Assembly: GCF_014651075.1 (NCBI RefSeq)
Contig: NZ_BMWE01000012.1
Span: forward strand, 186,001-250,000
Source: Streptomyces djakartensis
GTDB lineage: Bacteria; Actinomycetota; Actinomycetes; Streptomycetales; Streptomycetaceae
Direction: 5' to 3'
DNA length: 64,000 nucleotides
Part shown: positions 16,603 through 24,880 of the stretch, one piece after another
How positions within the stretch are numbered: the stretch's first letter is position 1
Layout of the letters: each line of letters opens with the position of its first letter
Notes under the pieces: generated by a model
The model's input: the letters and a program-made list of their open reading frames with translations, nothing else
Database searches by the model: none
Told to the model about the DNA's origin: nothing
Made by a program: the position numbers and the translations under genes

Positions 16603-19494
16603 GTGGTTCGGTCCGGCGAGGAACCCAAGCCGACGGGGCGTGCGACGGACGGCACGGGGCCCGCGAGTCTGCGCGAGCGCTTCCTGCAGGGCGAGCCGGT
16701 CGACCGGGGCGTGCGGGCGTCCATCCTGAACTCCTGGCAGCGCTGCCGTTCCCTGGGTCTGTCACCGGACCGGTCCGACCTTCCCCACACCGACGACTTC
16801 GATCCGGCCGGCCGTATCGTCCGCGCGGCCGTGCCGGTGCTCGACCGGCTGCAGGCCACGTTCTCCGGCAGTCAGGTCAACATCTCGCTGGCCGACGCGA
16901 ACGGCACGGTCCTGGCGCGCCGTTTCGGGGACGCGTCGATGACCGGCAGTCTCCCGGCGATCCAGGTGGTCCCGGGCTTCGTGTTCGCCGAACGGGTCGC
17001 CGGCACGAACGGCATCGGACTGGCCCTGGCGGAGCGGCAGCTCATCCGTGTGCACGGCGCCGAGCACTTCGCGGAACGCGCCCAGGGCAACGCCTGTGTC
17101 GCGCTGCCCGTCCGTGATCCGCTCAGCGGGCGCATCGAGGGCGTCCTCTGCTTCGGCTATCCGCGCGCCTTCGAGCGCCCGGGCCTGAGCGTGGCGATCC
17201 GCCGGGCCGCCGAGAGCATCGAGCGGCGGCTGCTGGGGCAGAGTTCGGCGCACGAGCGTGCCCTGCTGCGGGCGTACCTGACCTCCGGGGCCGGATCGGG
17301 CGCCGGTGTCCCCCTGGACGCGCTGGTCGACGCGTTCCACCCCCGTGACCGGGCGACTCTGATGGAGAAGGCCGCCGAGCTGATCTCTCGCGCGCAGCGT
17401 GCCGCCGTCGACGTGGCCCTGTCCGGCGGCCGGTGCGTGACCCTGGTGAGCCGCCCCATGGCGAGCGCCTCGGGGGTGCGGGGCTTCGTCGTCGAGGCCG
17501 TGCTGCCCGGCTTCCGGGCGGGGGGCCACCTCGTCCTCCCGCGCGGGGCGGACGAGGTGCCGGACCTCGCCGCGCCGGCGGCGGTCACACGCCCCGCACG
17601 GCCGTGGCCCACCGGGCCGTCCGGCCGGTTCGCCGCCGTCCCGGGCGGGGCGGTCCGGTCCGCCGGTAACGGCGTCGCGGCGGCGCCCGGCGACACGGCC
17701 CCGGCCGACGGCGGCCACGCCGCCACGGTGCCCGCCGGCATGGCCGACGGCGGCGCGGACGCCCCGGGCGGCCGCCCCGAATCACCGTTCCCGGCCCGGG
17801 GGCTCGTGATGGTGGGCGAGCCACACGTCGGGGCCTACGCCCTGGCCGCCCGCCGGCGCCTGGAACTGCTGTCCGAGGCCAGCGCCCGGATCGGCACCAC
17901 GCTGGACGTGCACCGCACCGCCGAGGAGCTGGCCGAGACGGCGGTCCCGCGCCTGGCCGACCACGTCACCATCGACCTGCCCGACGCCGTCCTGCGCGGC
18001 GACGAGTCCGCCGACCCCGTCGCCGACCTGCGCCGCGCGGTGGTCCACGGCATCCAGGAGGGTCTGCCCTTCACCCCGCCCGGCAAGCGCGTCGACTTCG
18101 GCCCGACCACGCCCCAGCTGCGCAGCCTGACCAGCGGCGAGGCGGTGCTGGAACCGGACCTGGGGGCGGCCGCGGGCTGGCTCGCCCAGGACCCCGAGTA
18201 CACCGGGCGCCTGCTGGCCCACGTCCACTCCCTCATCGCGGTGCCGCTGGTCGCCCGCGGCGTCGTCCTGGGCATCGCCAGCTTCTACCGCACCGGGAGC
18301 CCCTTCGGGGACGACGACCGCTCACTGGCCCAGGAACTCGCCACCCGTGCCGCCCTGTCCATCGACAACGCCCGGCGCTACACGCACGAGCGCAGTATGG
18401 TCCTGGCCCTCCAGCGCAGACTCCTCCCGCACGGACTGCCCGACCAGGACGCCGTCGAGGTGGCCCATCGCTACCTCCCCGCCGAGTCCGACGTGGGCGG
18501 CGACTGGTACGACGTCATCCCGCTCTCCGGTGCCCGTGTCGGGCTGCTGGTCGGCGACGTCGTCGGACACGGCATGCTCTCCGCCGCCACCATGGGCCGG
18601 CTGCGCACCGCCTCACGCAGCTTCGCCGAGCTCGATTTCCCGCCGGACGAGGTCCTCACCCACCTGGACAATCTGGTGGGCCGTCTGGACCGGGAGGACC
18701 CCGACGGCCAGGGCGCCGGCGTCATCGGCGCGACCTGCCTGTACGCCATCTACGACCCGGCCGCGCAGCGATGCCTCTTGGCCCGCGCCGGGCACCCGCC
18801 GCCCGCGCTCGTCCACCCCGACGGCACCGTGTCCTATCCCGACCTGCCGGCCGGGCCTCCGCTGGGCCTCGGGGGGCTGCCCTTCGACGCGGCCGAGATC
18901 GACCTCCCCGAGGGAAGTCAGCTGGTCCTCTACACCGACGGGCTCATCGAGGACCGGCAGCGCGACGTCGACGTGGTGCTGGAGCAGTTGCGCGTGGCCC
19001 TGGCACATCCGGAGCGCGCGCCCGAGGAGACCTGCCAGGCGGTGCTGGAGACCGTGGCGCCCGCGCACCCGAACGACGACATCGCCCTGCTCGTCGCCCG
19101 CGTCCACGCCCTGGATCCCGGCCGGATCGCCTCCTGGGAGCTGCCCGCCGACCCGGCGCTCGTCGCCGAGGTCCGGGCGTCCGCCATGCGGCGGCTGGCC
19201 GACTGGGGGCTCGACGAGACGGCCTTCGCCGCCGAACTCATCCTCAGCGAGCTCATCACCAACGCCATCCGGCACGGTTCCGGCCCGGTCCGGGTGCGGC
19301 TGCTGTACGGGCGCACCCTGATATGCGAAGTCTCCGACGCCAGCAACACCGCCCCCCACCTGCGCCGGGCGGCCGGCACCGACGAGGGCGGGCGCGGGCT
19401 GTTCCTGGTCGCGCAGCTCTCGCAGAGCTGGGGCACGCGCTACCTCCCGGAAGGCAAGGTCATCTGGGCGGAGTGCGGGCTCGACGCGGCGTGA
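16603..19494 (+). CDS. SpoIIE-type phosphatase/anti-sigma kinase with AcoR-like GAF input
   Basis: A 963-residue soluble protein. The N-terminus (ASILNSWQRCRSLGLSPDRSDLP, then GFVFAERVAGTNGIGLALAE, VHGAEHFAERAQGNACVALPVRDPLSGRIEGVLCFG) is the GAF module found at the start of AcoR-type sigma-54 activators. An Ala/Pro/Gly-rich linker (~325-395) leads to a second GAF (~410-590), PP2C/SpoIIE (VGGDWYDVIP, GDVVGHG, HPNDDIALLVAR) and HATPase (ELITNAIRHGSG, DEGGRGLFLVAQ). The output half is closely similar to the gene at 10757. GTG start. It should control a sigma factor through an unlinked STAS protein. The AcoR-like domain suggests sensing of a small metabolite; the ligand is unknown. Confidence 0.9.
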   Translation: MVRSGEEPKPTGRATDGTGPASLRERFLQGEPVDRGVRASILNSWQRCRSLGLSPDRSDLPHTDDFDPAGRIVRAAVPVLDRLQATFSGSQVNISLADANGTVLARRFGDASMTGSLPAIQVVPGFVFAERVAGTNGIGLALAERQLIRVHGAEHFAERAQGNACVALPVRDPLSGRIEGVLCFGYPRAFERPGLSVAIRRAAESIERRLLGQSSAHERALLRAYLTSGAGSGAGVPLDALVDAFHPRDRATLMEKAAELISRAQRAAVDVALSGGRCVTLVSRPMASASGVRGFVVEAVLPGFRAGGHLVLPRGADEVPDLAAPAAVTRPARPWPTGPSGRFAAVPGGAVRSAGNGVAAAPGDTAPADGGHAATVPAGMADGGADAPGGRPESPFPARGLVMVGEPHVGAYALAARRRLELLSEASARIGTTLDVHRTAEELAETAVPRLADHVTIDLPDAVLRGDESADPVADLRRAVVHGIQEGLPFTPPGKRVDFGPTTPQLRSLTSGEAVLEPDLGAAAGWLAQDPEYTGRLLAHVHSLIAVPLVARGVVLGIASFYRTGSPFGDDDRSLAQELATRAALSIDNARRYTHERSMVLALQRRLLPHGLPDQDAVEVAHRYLPAESDVGGDWYDVIPLSGARVGLLVGDVVGHGMLSAATMGRLRTASRSFAELDFPPDEVLTHLDNLVGRLDREDPDGQGAGVIGATCLYAIYDPAAQRCLLARAGHPPPALVHPDGTVSYPDLPAGPPLGLGGLPFDAAEIDLPEGSQLVLYTDGLIEDRQRDVDVVLEQLRVALAHPERAPEETCQAVLETVAPAHPNDDIALLVARVHALDPGRIASWELPADPALVAEVRASAMRRLADWGLDETAFAAELILSELITNAIRHGSGPVRVRLLYGRTLICEVSDASNTAPHLRRAAGTDEGGRGLFLVAQLSQSWGTRYLPEGKVIWAECGLDAA

Positions 19495-19505
19495 GCGTCT
19501 CCCGG

Positions 19506-19526
19506 CCCCGGAGGGCGCGTCCGGGG
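19506..19526 (+). terminator. Hairpin after the SpoIIE gene
   Basis: CCCCGGA (19506-19512) and TCCGGGG (19520-19526) are exact complements around a 7-nt loop, 12 nt after the stop codon. There is no T-run, as is usual in Streptomyces. Confidence 0.45.
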
Positions 19527-19580
19527 TCGCATTGGCGTCACGGCGACCGAAGGATGCCCGAAATGCTGTAATTTGATCGG

Positions 19581-21131
19581 GTGTGCGATGCTCCCGACAT
19601 GCCGGCGAAGGCGCCTTCGCCATCCGGGCCCGAACCCCTGGTCCGCATCCGCGGGCTCGGCAAGCGGTTCGGCGGGACCGTCGCGCTGGCCGGGGTCGAC
19701 CTCGATGTCCCCGCCGGCAGCGTGCTCGCCCTCCTCGGACCCAACGGTGCCGGGAAGTCCACGCTCATCAAGGTGCTCGCCGGCGTCCACCAGGCCGACG
19801 CGGGACAGGTCACCGTGGACGGGCAGCCCCTCGGCAGCCCCGGCGCGTCCCGGAGCATGTCGTTCATCCACCAGGACCTCGGCCTTGTGGAGTGGATGAC
19901 GGTCGCCGAGAACATCGCCCTGACCACCGGGTACGCACGCCGCGCCGGGCTGATCTCCTGGCGGCGCACCCGTGAGGCCTGCGTCGAGGCGCTGCGGGTC
20001 GTCGCCGCGCACCTCGACCCCGACGCGCCGGTCTCCGGGCTCGCACCGGCCGACCGCTCGCTGGTCGCCATCGCCAGGGCGCTCGCGGCCCGGGCCAGGA
20101 TCGTCGTCCTCGACGAGCCGACCGCCCGCCTCCCCGCCGCGGACAGCGCCCGGCTCTTCCACGTCCTGCACGAGCTGCGCCGGCGCGGGCACGCCGTCCT
20201 CTACGTCAGTCACCGTCTGGACGAGGTGTACCAGGTCGCCGACACCTTCGCCGTCCTGCGCGACGGCCGGCTCGTCAGCCACGGCCGGCTCGCCGGCCGC
20301 AGCCCCGCCCGCCTGGTCCACGACATCGTCGGCGAGGAGGAGGAACCGGCCGCCCACCGCCCCGGCGGGAGACCGGCGGGCACACCGGCCGTCCTCACCC
20401 TCGACGGCGTACGGACCGCGCAGGCCGGACCGATCAGCCTGGAACTCGCCGGGGGAGAGGTCCTCGGGCTGGTCGGCCTCTCCGACGCCGGCCACACCGA
20501 CCTGGGCCGCGCCCTCGCCGGAGCCCGGCCCCTGCGCGGCGGGCGCGTTCTGCTCGACGGGCGGCCCTACCACCCCCGCACGGTCGCCGAAGCCGTCCGC
20601 CTCGGCGTCGGCTTCGTCCCGGGTGACCGGCTGCGGGAGGGCTGCCTCGCCGAGCTGACCGTACGGGAGAACCTCCTGGCCAACCCCCGGGCGGGGGAGC
20701 GGCGGGCACCGCGCTGGATCGGCCCCCGCCGGGAACGCGTCCGGGCCGTCGCCCTGCTCGACCGGTTCTCGGTGCGTCCCCGCGACAGCGAGGTCCCCAT
20801 CACCACGCTCTCCGGCGGCAACCAGCAGAAAGTCATGATCGGCCGCTGGCTGCGGACGCGGCTGCGGCTGCTGATCCTCGAGGAGCCGACCGCGAGCGTG
20901 GACGTCGGCGCCAAGGCCGCCATCCACCGCCTCCTCGACGAAGCGCTGGCCGCCGGCCTCGCGGTCCTGCTGCTGTCCACCGACTTCGAGGAGGTCGCGG
21001 GCGTATGCCGGCGCACCCTGGTCTTCGTGCGCGGGTCCGTCGTGACCGAGCTGAGCGGCACCGCCCTCACCGTCGCAGGGCTCACCCGGGCGGCCTCGGC
21101 CATGCCCCCGTCCGCCGCCGTGAACCCATGA
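19581..21131 (+). CDS. Sugar ABC importer ATPase, ribose type (two ATPase domains)
   Basis: A 516-residue tandem ATPase of the RbsA/MglA type. The first half has GPNGAGKST (~53), LAPADRSLVAIARAL and VVLDEPTARL. The second half has the non-canonical P-loop GLVGLSDAGHTDLGR usual for this family, then LSGGNQQKVMIGRW (~410) and LLILEEPTASVDVG. It powers import through the permease encoded next, whose ATG overlaps this stop codon. The GTG at 19581 lies six bases after TAATTT (19569-19574), so the transcript is probably leaderless; an ATG at 19599 is an alternative. The neighbours encode the permease and the binding lipoprotein. The substrate is likely a pentose or similar sugar. Confidence 0.92.
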   Translation: MCDAPDMPAKAPSPSGPEPLVRIRGLGKRFGGTVALAGVDLDVPAGSVLALLGPNGAGKSTLIKVLAGVHQADAGQVTVDGQPLGSPGASRSMSFIHQDLGLVEWMTVAENIALTTGYARRAGLISWRRTREACVEALRVVAAHLDPDAPVSGLAPADRSLVAIARALAARARIVVLDEPTARLPAADSARLFHVLHELRRRGHAVLYVSHRLDEVYQVADTFAVLRDGRLVSHGRLAGRSPARLVHDIVGEEEEPAAHRPGGRPAGTPAVLTLDGVRTAQAGPISLELAGGEVLGLVGLSDAGHTDLGRALAGARPLRGGRVLLDGRPYHPRTVAEAVRLGVGFVPGDRLREGCLAELTVRENLLANPRAGERRAPRWIGPRRERVRAVALLDRFSVRPRDSEVPITTLSGGNQQKVMIGRWLRTRLRLLILEEPTASVDVGAKAAIHRLLDEALAAGLAVLLLSTDFEEVAGVCRRTLVFVRGSVVTELSGTALTVAGLTRAASAMPPSAAVNP

Positions 21132-22210
21132 CGGCGCGGCCCTCACCCCCCTCGACCCGGCCCCGGCGCCTGCCCCGCCCCGGGCACCACATCGGCGCCT
21201 ACGGGCTGCTGGCCCTCACCGCCCTGCTCTACCTGACCTTCTCCCTCGCCCTGCCGAGCACCTTCCCCACGCTGAACACCCTCGACTCGATCCTCTCCAA
21301 CCAGTCGATCCCGGCCGTCCTCGCGCTGGCCGCCACGGTGCCCATCGTGACCGGCGCGTTCGACCTCTCCATCGGCTACGCCCTGGGCCTGGCGCACGTG
21401 ATGGTGCTGCAACTCATCGTCCACGAGGACTGGCCCTGGCCGCTGGCCTGCCTCACCGTGATCGCGGGCGGGCTGGTCGTGGGCGTCCTCAACGGCGTCA
21501 TCGTGGAGTTCGGCCGGATCGACTCCTTCATCGCCACCCTCGGCACCGGCAGCATGATGTACGCCGTGACCGGCTGGGTCACCGACGGCAGCCGGATCGT
21601 CCCCGGCCCGCAGGGCCTGCCGCCCGGCTTCACCGACCTCTACGACTCGACGTTCCTCGGCCTGCCGGTCCCCGCCTTCTACGTGCTCGCCCTCGCGGGC
21701 CTGCTCTGGGTGGTGCTGGAGCGGCTGCCGCTCGGCCGGTACCTGTACGTCGTCGGCTCGAACCCACGCGCCGCGGACCTCGTCGGCGTCCCGACCCGCA
21801 CCTACACCGTCTGCGCCTTCGCCGCCTCGGGTCTGATCGTCGGCTTCGCCGGTGTGCTGCTCGCGGCCCAGCAGCAGATCGGCAACCCGAGCGTCGGCCT
21901 CGACTACCTGCTCCCCGCCTTCGTCGGCGCCCTGCTCGGCTCCACGGCGATCAAGCCCGGCCGGCCCAACGCCCTCGGCACGGTCGTCGCCGTCGCCGTC
22001 CTCGCGGTGGGCCTCACCGGCATCGCGCAGCTGGGTGCCGAATTCTGGACGGTCCCGCTGTTCCACGGCGCCACCCTGCTCATCGCCGTCGGCCTGGCCG
22101 GATACGCCGCCCGCCGCCGGCTGCGCGGCGGTGCCGCCCGGGACTCGCCCGCCGCCCCGCCCCCCTCCTCCCCGGCGCCGGAGGGCGGCACACCGGACAC
22201 GCCCCCCTGA
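21128..22210 (+). CDS. Sugar ABC importer permease, ribose type
   Basis: A 360-residue membrane protein of the RbsC/BPD_transp_2 family with about eight to ten hydrophobic segments. Family blocks include IPAVLALAATVPIVTGAFDLSIGYALGLAHVM, GVLNGVIVEFGRIDSFIATLGTGSMMYAVTGWVTDG, YVVGSNPRAADLVGVPTRTYTVCAF and AFVGALLGSTAIKPGRPNALGTVVA. The last ~30 residues are a proline-rich polar tail. The ATG overlaps the ATPase stop by four bases (ATGA), so translation is coupled. It forms the channel of the importer with the lipoprotein at 22305. Confidence 0.92.
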   Translation: MTARPSPPSTRPRRLPRPGHHIGAYGLLALTALLYLTFSLALPSTFPTLNTLDSILSNQSIPAVLALAATVPIVTGAFDLSIGYALGLAHVMVLQLIVHEDWPWPLACLTVIAGGLVVGVLNGVIVEFGRIDSFIATLGTGSMMYAVTGWVTDGSRIVPGPQGLPPGFTDLYDSTFLGLPVPAFYVLALAGLLWVVLERLPLGRYLYVVGSNPRAADLVGVPTRTYTVCAFAASGLIVGFAGVLLAAQQQIGNPSVGLDYLLPAFVGALLGSTAIKPGRPNALGTVVAVAVLAVGLTGIAQLGAEFWTVPLFHGATLLIAVGLAGYAARRRLRGGAARDSPAAPPPSSPAPEGGTPDTPP

Positions 22211-22270
22211 GGGGTCCTTGCGCCAGGCCCGCCCCTGGGGGCGCGGACCAGTGTCAGGTCCTGACCCCTC
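22209..22270 (+). terminator. Stem-loop between permease and binding-protein genes
   Basis: GAGGGGTC (22209-22216) pairs exactly with GACCCCTC (22263-22270), enclosing a GC-rich region that can form a further stem. Placed inside an operon and just before the binding-protein ribosome site, it may attenuate transcription or protect mRNA ends. Function is inferred. Confidence 0.35.
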
Positions 22271-22304
22271 CGGCCCCACCGCGTCACCCCTCACAGGAGA
22301 TCTC

Positions 22305-23468
22305 GTGCACCGCACCCGCAACGCCGTCCCCAGGACTCACACCGTACGGCTCGCCGCCTGCGCCCTGCTGGCCACGGCGACCGCCCTCCTCGGCTGCGAA
22401 CGCGGCTCGTCGGGCGGCCCGGACGAGACCGAGACGGGTTCGGGCGGATGCCCCGCCGTACAGAACAGGGCCCTGGAGACCGTCGCCGTGGCGGAGCGCC
22501 GCGACATCCCTTGGGGCGGCCCCACCCGCGGCCCGGAGGCGGTCTCCGGCAAGACCATCGTCTACGTCGCCCAGACCATGACCAATCCCGGCGTCGCGGG
22601 TGCCGCTGAGGGGGTGCGGGAAGCCGCGCGCGCCATCGGATGGGACGTCCGGGTGATCGACGGCGGTGGCACCCCGGCCGGTATCCAGGCGGCCATGAGC
22701 GAGGCCGTGTCCCTGAAACCCTCGGGCATCGTCATCGGAGGGTTCGATCCCGACTCGACGGCGCAGCAGGCCGCCCGGGCCAACGCCCAGCGCATCCCGC
22801 TCATCGGCTGGCACGCCGTCCCCGACCCGGGCCCCAGCCGCCGGCCCGACCTGTTCACCAACGTCACCACCCGGGTCCAGGACGTGGCCCGCATCAGCGC
22901 GCAGTGGATCATCTCCCACTCGGACGGCCGCGCGGGGGTCGTGGTCATCACCGACGCCTCGATCCCCTTCGCCAAGTACAAGTCCGACCTCATCAGGGAG
23001 GAACTGGCGCGTTGCGAGGGCGTGCGGCTGCTCTCGGTGGAGAACATCCCGATCCCGGACGCCAGCAGCCGCACCCCGCGGGCCATCTCCTCGCTCCTCT
23101 CCCGGTTCCAGGACCGGTGGACGCACTCCGTCGCCATCAACGACCTGTACTTCGCCGACGCCGCCCCGGCCTTCCGCGCAGCCGGTGAGAAGGGGTCCGG
23201 CCCGCCCTTCAACATCGGCGCCGGGGACGGCGACCCGTCCGCCTTCCAGCGCATCAACAGCAGGCAGTACCAGGCCGCCACCGTGCCCGAGCCGCTGACC
23301 CTGCAGGGCTGGCAGATCGTCGACGAGTTCAACCGCGCCTTCTCCGGCCGGCCGGCCAGCGGGTACACGGCCCCCGTCCACATCGCCACGGCCGGCAACA
23401 GCGAGGGCACCGAGTCCTGGGACCCTACGGGCTACCGGGAGGCCTACCGCCGGATCTGGGGGAGGTGA
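22305..23468 (+). CDS. Sugar ABC importer substrate-binding lipoprotein
   Basis: A 387-residue lipoprotein: basic N-terminus, hydrophobic core and lipobox TALLG-Cys31. A polar linker leads to a type I periplasmic-binding fold (KTIVYVAQTMTNPGVAGAAEGVREAARAIGW, GIVIGGFDPDS, IPLIGWHAVP, GVVVITDASIPFAKYKSDLI, TLQGWQIVDEFNRA). It captures the sugar and delivers it to the permease at 21128. The GTG start has a ribosome site (caggaga). The linker (~32-80) is long for the family and holds a second Cys at residue 48. The ligand is unknown. Confidence 0.9.
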   Translation: MHRTRNAVPRTHTVRLAACALLATATALLGCERGSSGGPDETETGSGGCPAVQNRALETVAVAERRDIPWGGPTRGPEAVSGKTIVYVAQTMTNPGVAGAAEGVREAARAIGWDVRVIDGGGTPAGIQAAMSEAVSLKPSGIVIGGFDPDSTAQQAARANAQRIPLIGWHAVPDPGPSRRPDLFTNVTTRVQDVARISAQWIISHSDGRAGVVVITDASIPFAKYKSDLIREELARCEGVRLLSVENIPIPDASSRTPRAISSLLSRFQDRWTHSVAINDLYFADAAPAFRAAGEKGSGPPFNIGAGDGDPSAFQRINSRQYQAATVPEPLTLQGWQIVDEFNRAFSGRPASGYTAPVHIATAGNSEGTESWDPTGYREAYRRIWGR

Positions 23469-23634
23469 CGGACCGTCAGTGCCGATCTCTTCACGGAACA
23501 CCCACGGAACCTCGAAATCCCTTTAGGTTTCAAGCGCTAGTGTCGCCGTCAGTCGAGTGGCCGCCGGGGGTCGATCCGAGCGGGGCCCGTCCACGGCGGC
23601 ACTCGCACCCCCCACCAGGCACAGGAGATTCGGT

Positions 23635-24738
23635 GTGTACGGCGACGTAGTGGTGATCGGCGGCGGCTACGCCGGCGTCCGGCTGGCGAAGCGGCTGGAC
23701 GGGACGGCCAGGGTCACGCTGGTGGACCGCAAAGAGGTCTTCTTCCACCGCGTCGCCTCCCTGCGCGCCGGGGTCCGCCCCGAGTGGACCCACACCCCCT
23801 TCATCCCGTACGACCGGCTGCTGCGCCACGGCCGGGTGATCGCGGGCAAGGTCCTGCGGATCGACACCGCCGAGCGGCAGGTCGTCCTCGCCACGGGCGA
23901 GCGGCTCCCGTACGACGTCGCCGTGATCGCCACCGGCGCCGACTACCCCGAACCGGCCCGCTTCTCCGGCACCACCGCCGAGGAGGCGGCCAAGACCTTC
24001 GCCGCACACCAGCGCAACGTCGCCACCGCCGAGCACATCCTCGTGGTCGGCGGCGGCCCCTCCGGCGTCGAACTCAGCGCCGAGCTCCGCCTCGCCCGGC
24101 CCGACGCCCGCGTCACGCTCGCCCACTCCGGGTCCGCGCTGCTCGACCTCACGGGCAGCGAGCGGCCGGGACGCAAGGCCCTCGCCTGGCTCGAGTCCCA
24201 CGACGTCGAGGTGCGGCTCGGCTCGTTCATGGCCCCCGGCACCGACTTCGGCACCTACCGCGACGCCCGCGGCGCCGTCGTCGAGGCCGACCTGTCCTTC
24301 TGGGCGACCGGCACCACGCCCAACACGCTCTGGCTCCGTCTGTCCGGACACGGCGACTGGCTCAACGGGTCCGGGCACGTGAAGGTCGACCGGGCCCTGC
24401 GGGTCGAAGGCAAGCCGGACGTGTTCGCCGTCGGCGACGTGAACGACGTGGCCGAACTCAAGGTCACCCCCGCAGCCCTCGCCCAGGCGGACATCGCCGC
24501 CCACAACATCCGTTCCTACCTCCAGAGTTCGGGCAGGCACCGGAAGGAGCCGCGCTTCTACCGGCCCGTCCAGCGCAACCCGCTCATCGTGCCGTTCGGC
24601 CCCGCCGACGGAGTGACCGTGCTGCCGGTGCCGGGCGGTGAGTCCGCGGTCCTCGGCAGCCGCACCACCACCATGGCCAAGGCGAAGACCCTCCTGACGC
24701 CCTACATGCGGCGCCAGCTCGGCTATACCGCGGCCTGA
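23635..24738 (+). CDS. FAD/NAD(P)H oxidoreductase, FSP1/NDH-2-like
   Basis: A 367-residue flavoprotein with an FAD site at the very N-terminus (VVVIGGGYAGVRLAKRLDG) and an NAD(P)H site in the middle (HILVVGGGPSGVELSAEL). It also has the family's ATG-containing and second FAD blocks (VIATGADYPEP; KPDVFAVGDVNDV). It has no redox cysteine pair. The length and the YDRLL/VFFHRVASLRAG pattern fit AIFM2/FSP1-like quinone reductases. It could regenerate a quinone or pass electrons to a redox partner. The GTG start follows acaggaga; TAGTGT at 23539-23544 fits a -10. The P450 lies 142 bp downstream, but a functional link is only a guess. Confidence 0.85.
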   Translation: MYGDVVVIGGGYAGVRLAKRLDGTARVTLVDRKEVFFHRVASLRAGVRPEWTHTPFIPYDRLLRHGRVIAGKVLRIDTAERQVVLATGERLPYDVAVIATGADYPEPARFSGTTAEEAAKTFAAHQRNVATAEHILVVGGGPSGVELSAELRLARPDARVTLAHSGSALLDLTGSERPGRKALAWLESHDVEVRLGSFMAPGTDFGTYRDARGAVVEADLSFWATGTTPNTLWLRLSGHGDWLNGSGHVKVDRALRVEGKPDVFAVGDVNDVAELKVTPAALAQADIAAHNIRSYLQSSGRHRKEPRFYRPVQRNPLIVPFGPADGVTVLPVPGGESAVLGSRTTTMAKAKTLLTPYMRRQLGYTAA

Positions 24739-24880
24739 CCGGCATCGCACCAGCCCCGGGTCACTTCAGCCACCCCACCCCCTCGTTACCCATGAGTCGC
24801 CTCTGGGGTAGGGTCCCCACCGTTTCCGGCTACCGGCTGAGGGTGTGCCGGTACGGTGCGTGTCGGAGGGCGGCAAGACG

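Noticed and set aside
22305..22450. Riboswitch before the sugar-binding protein
   Set aside because: Only a simple stem is visible; no known aptamer core could be recognised.
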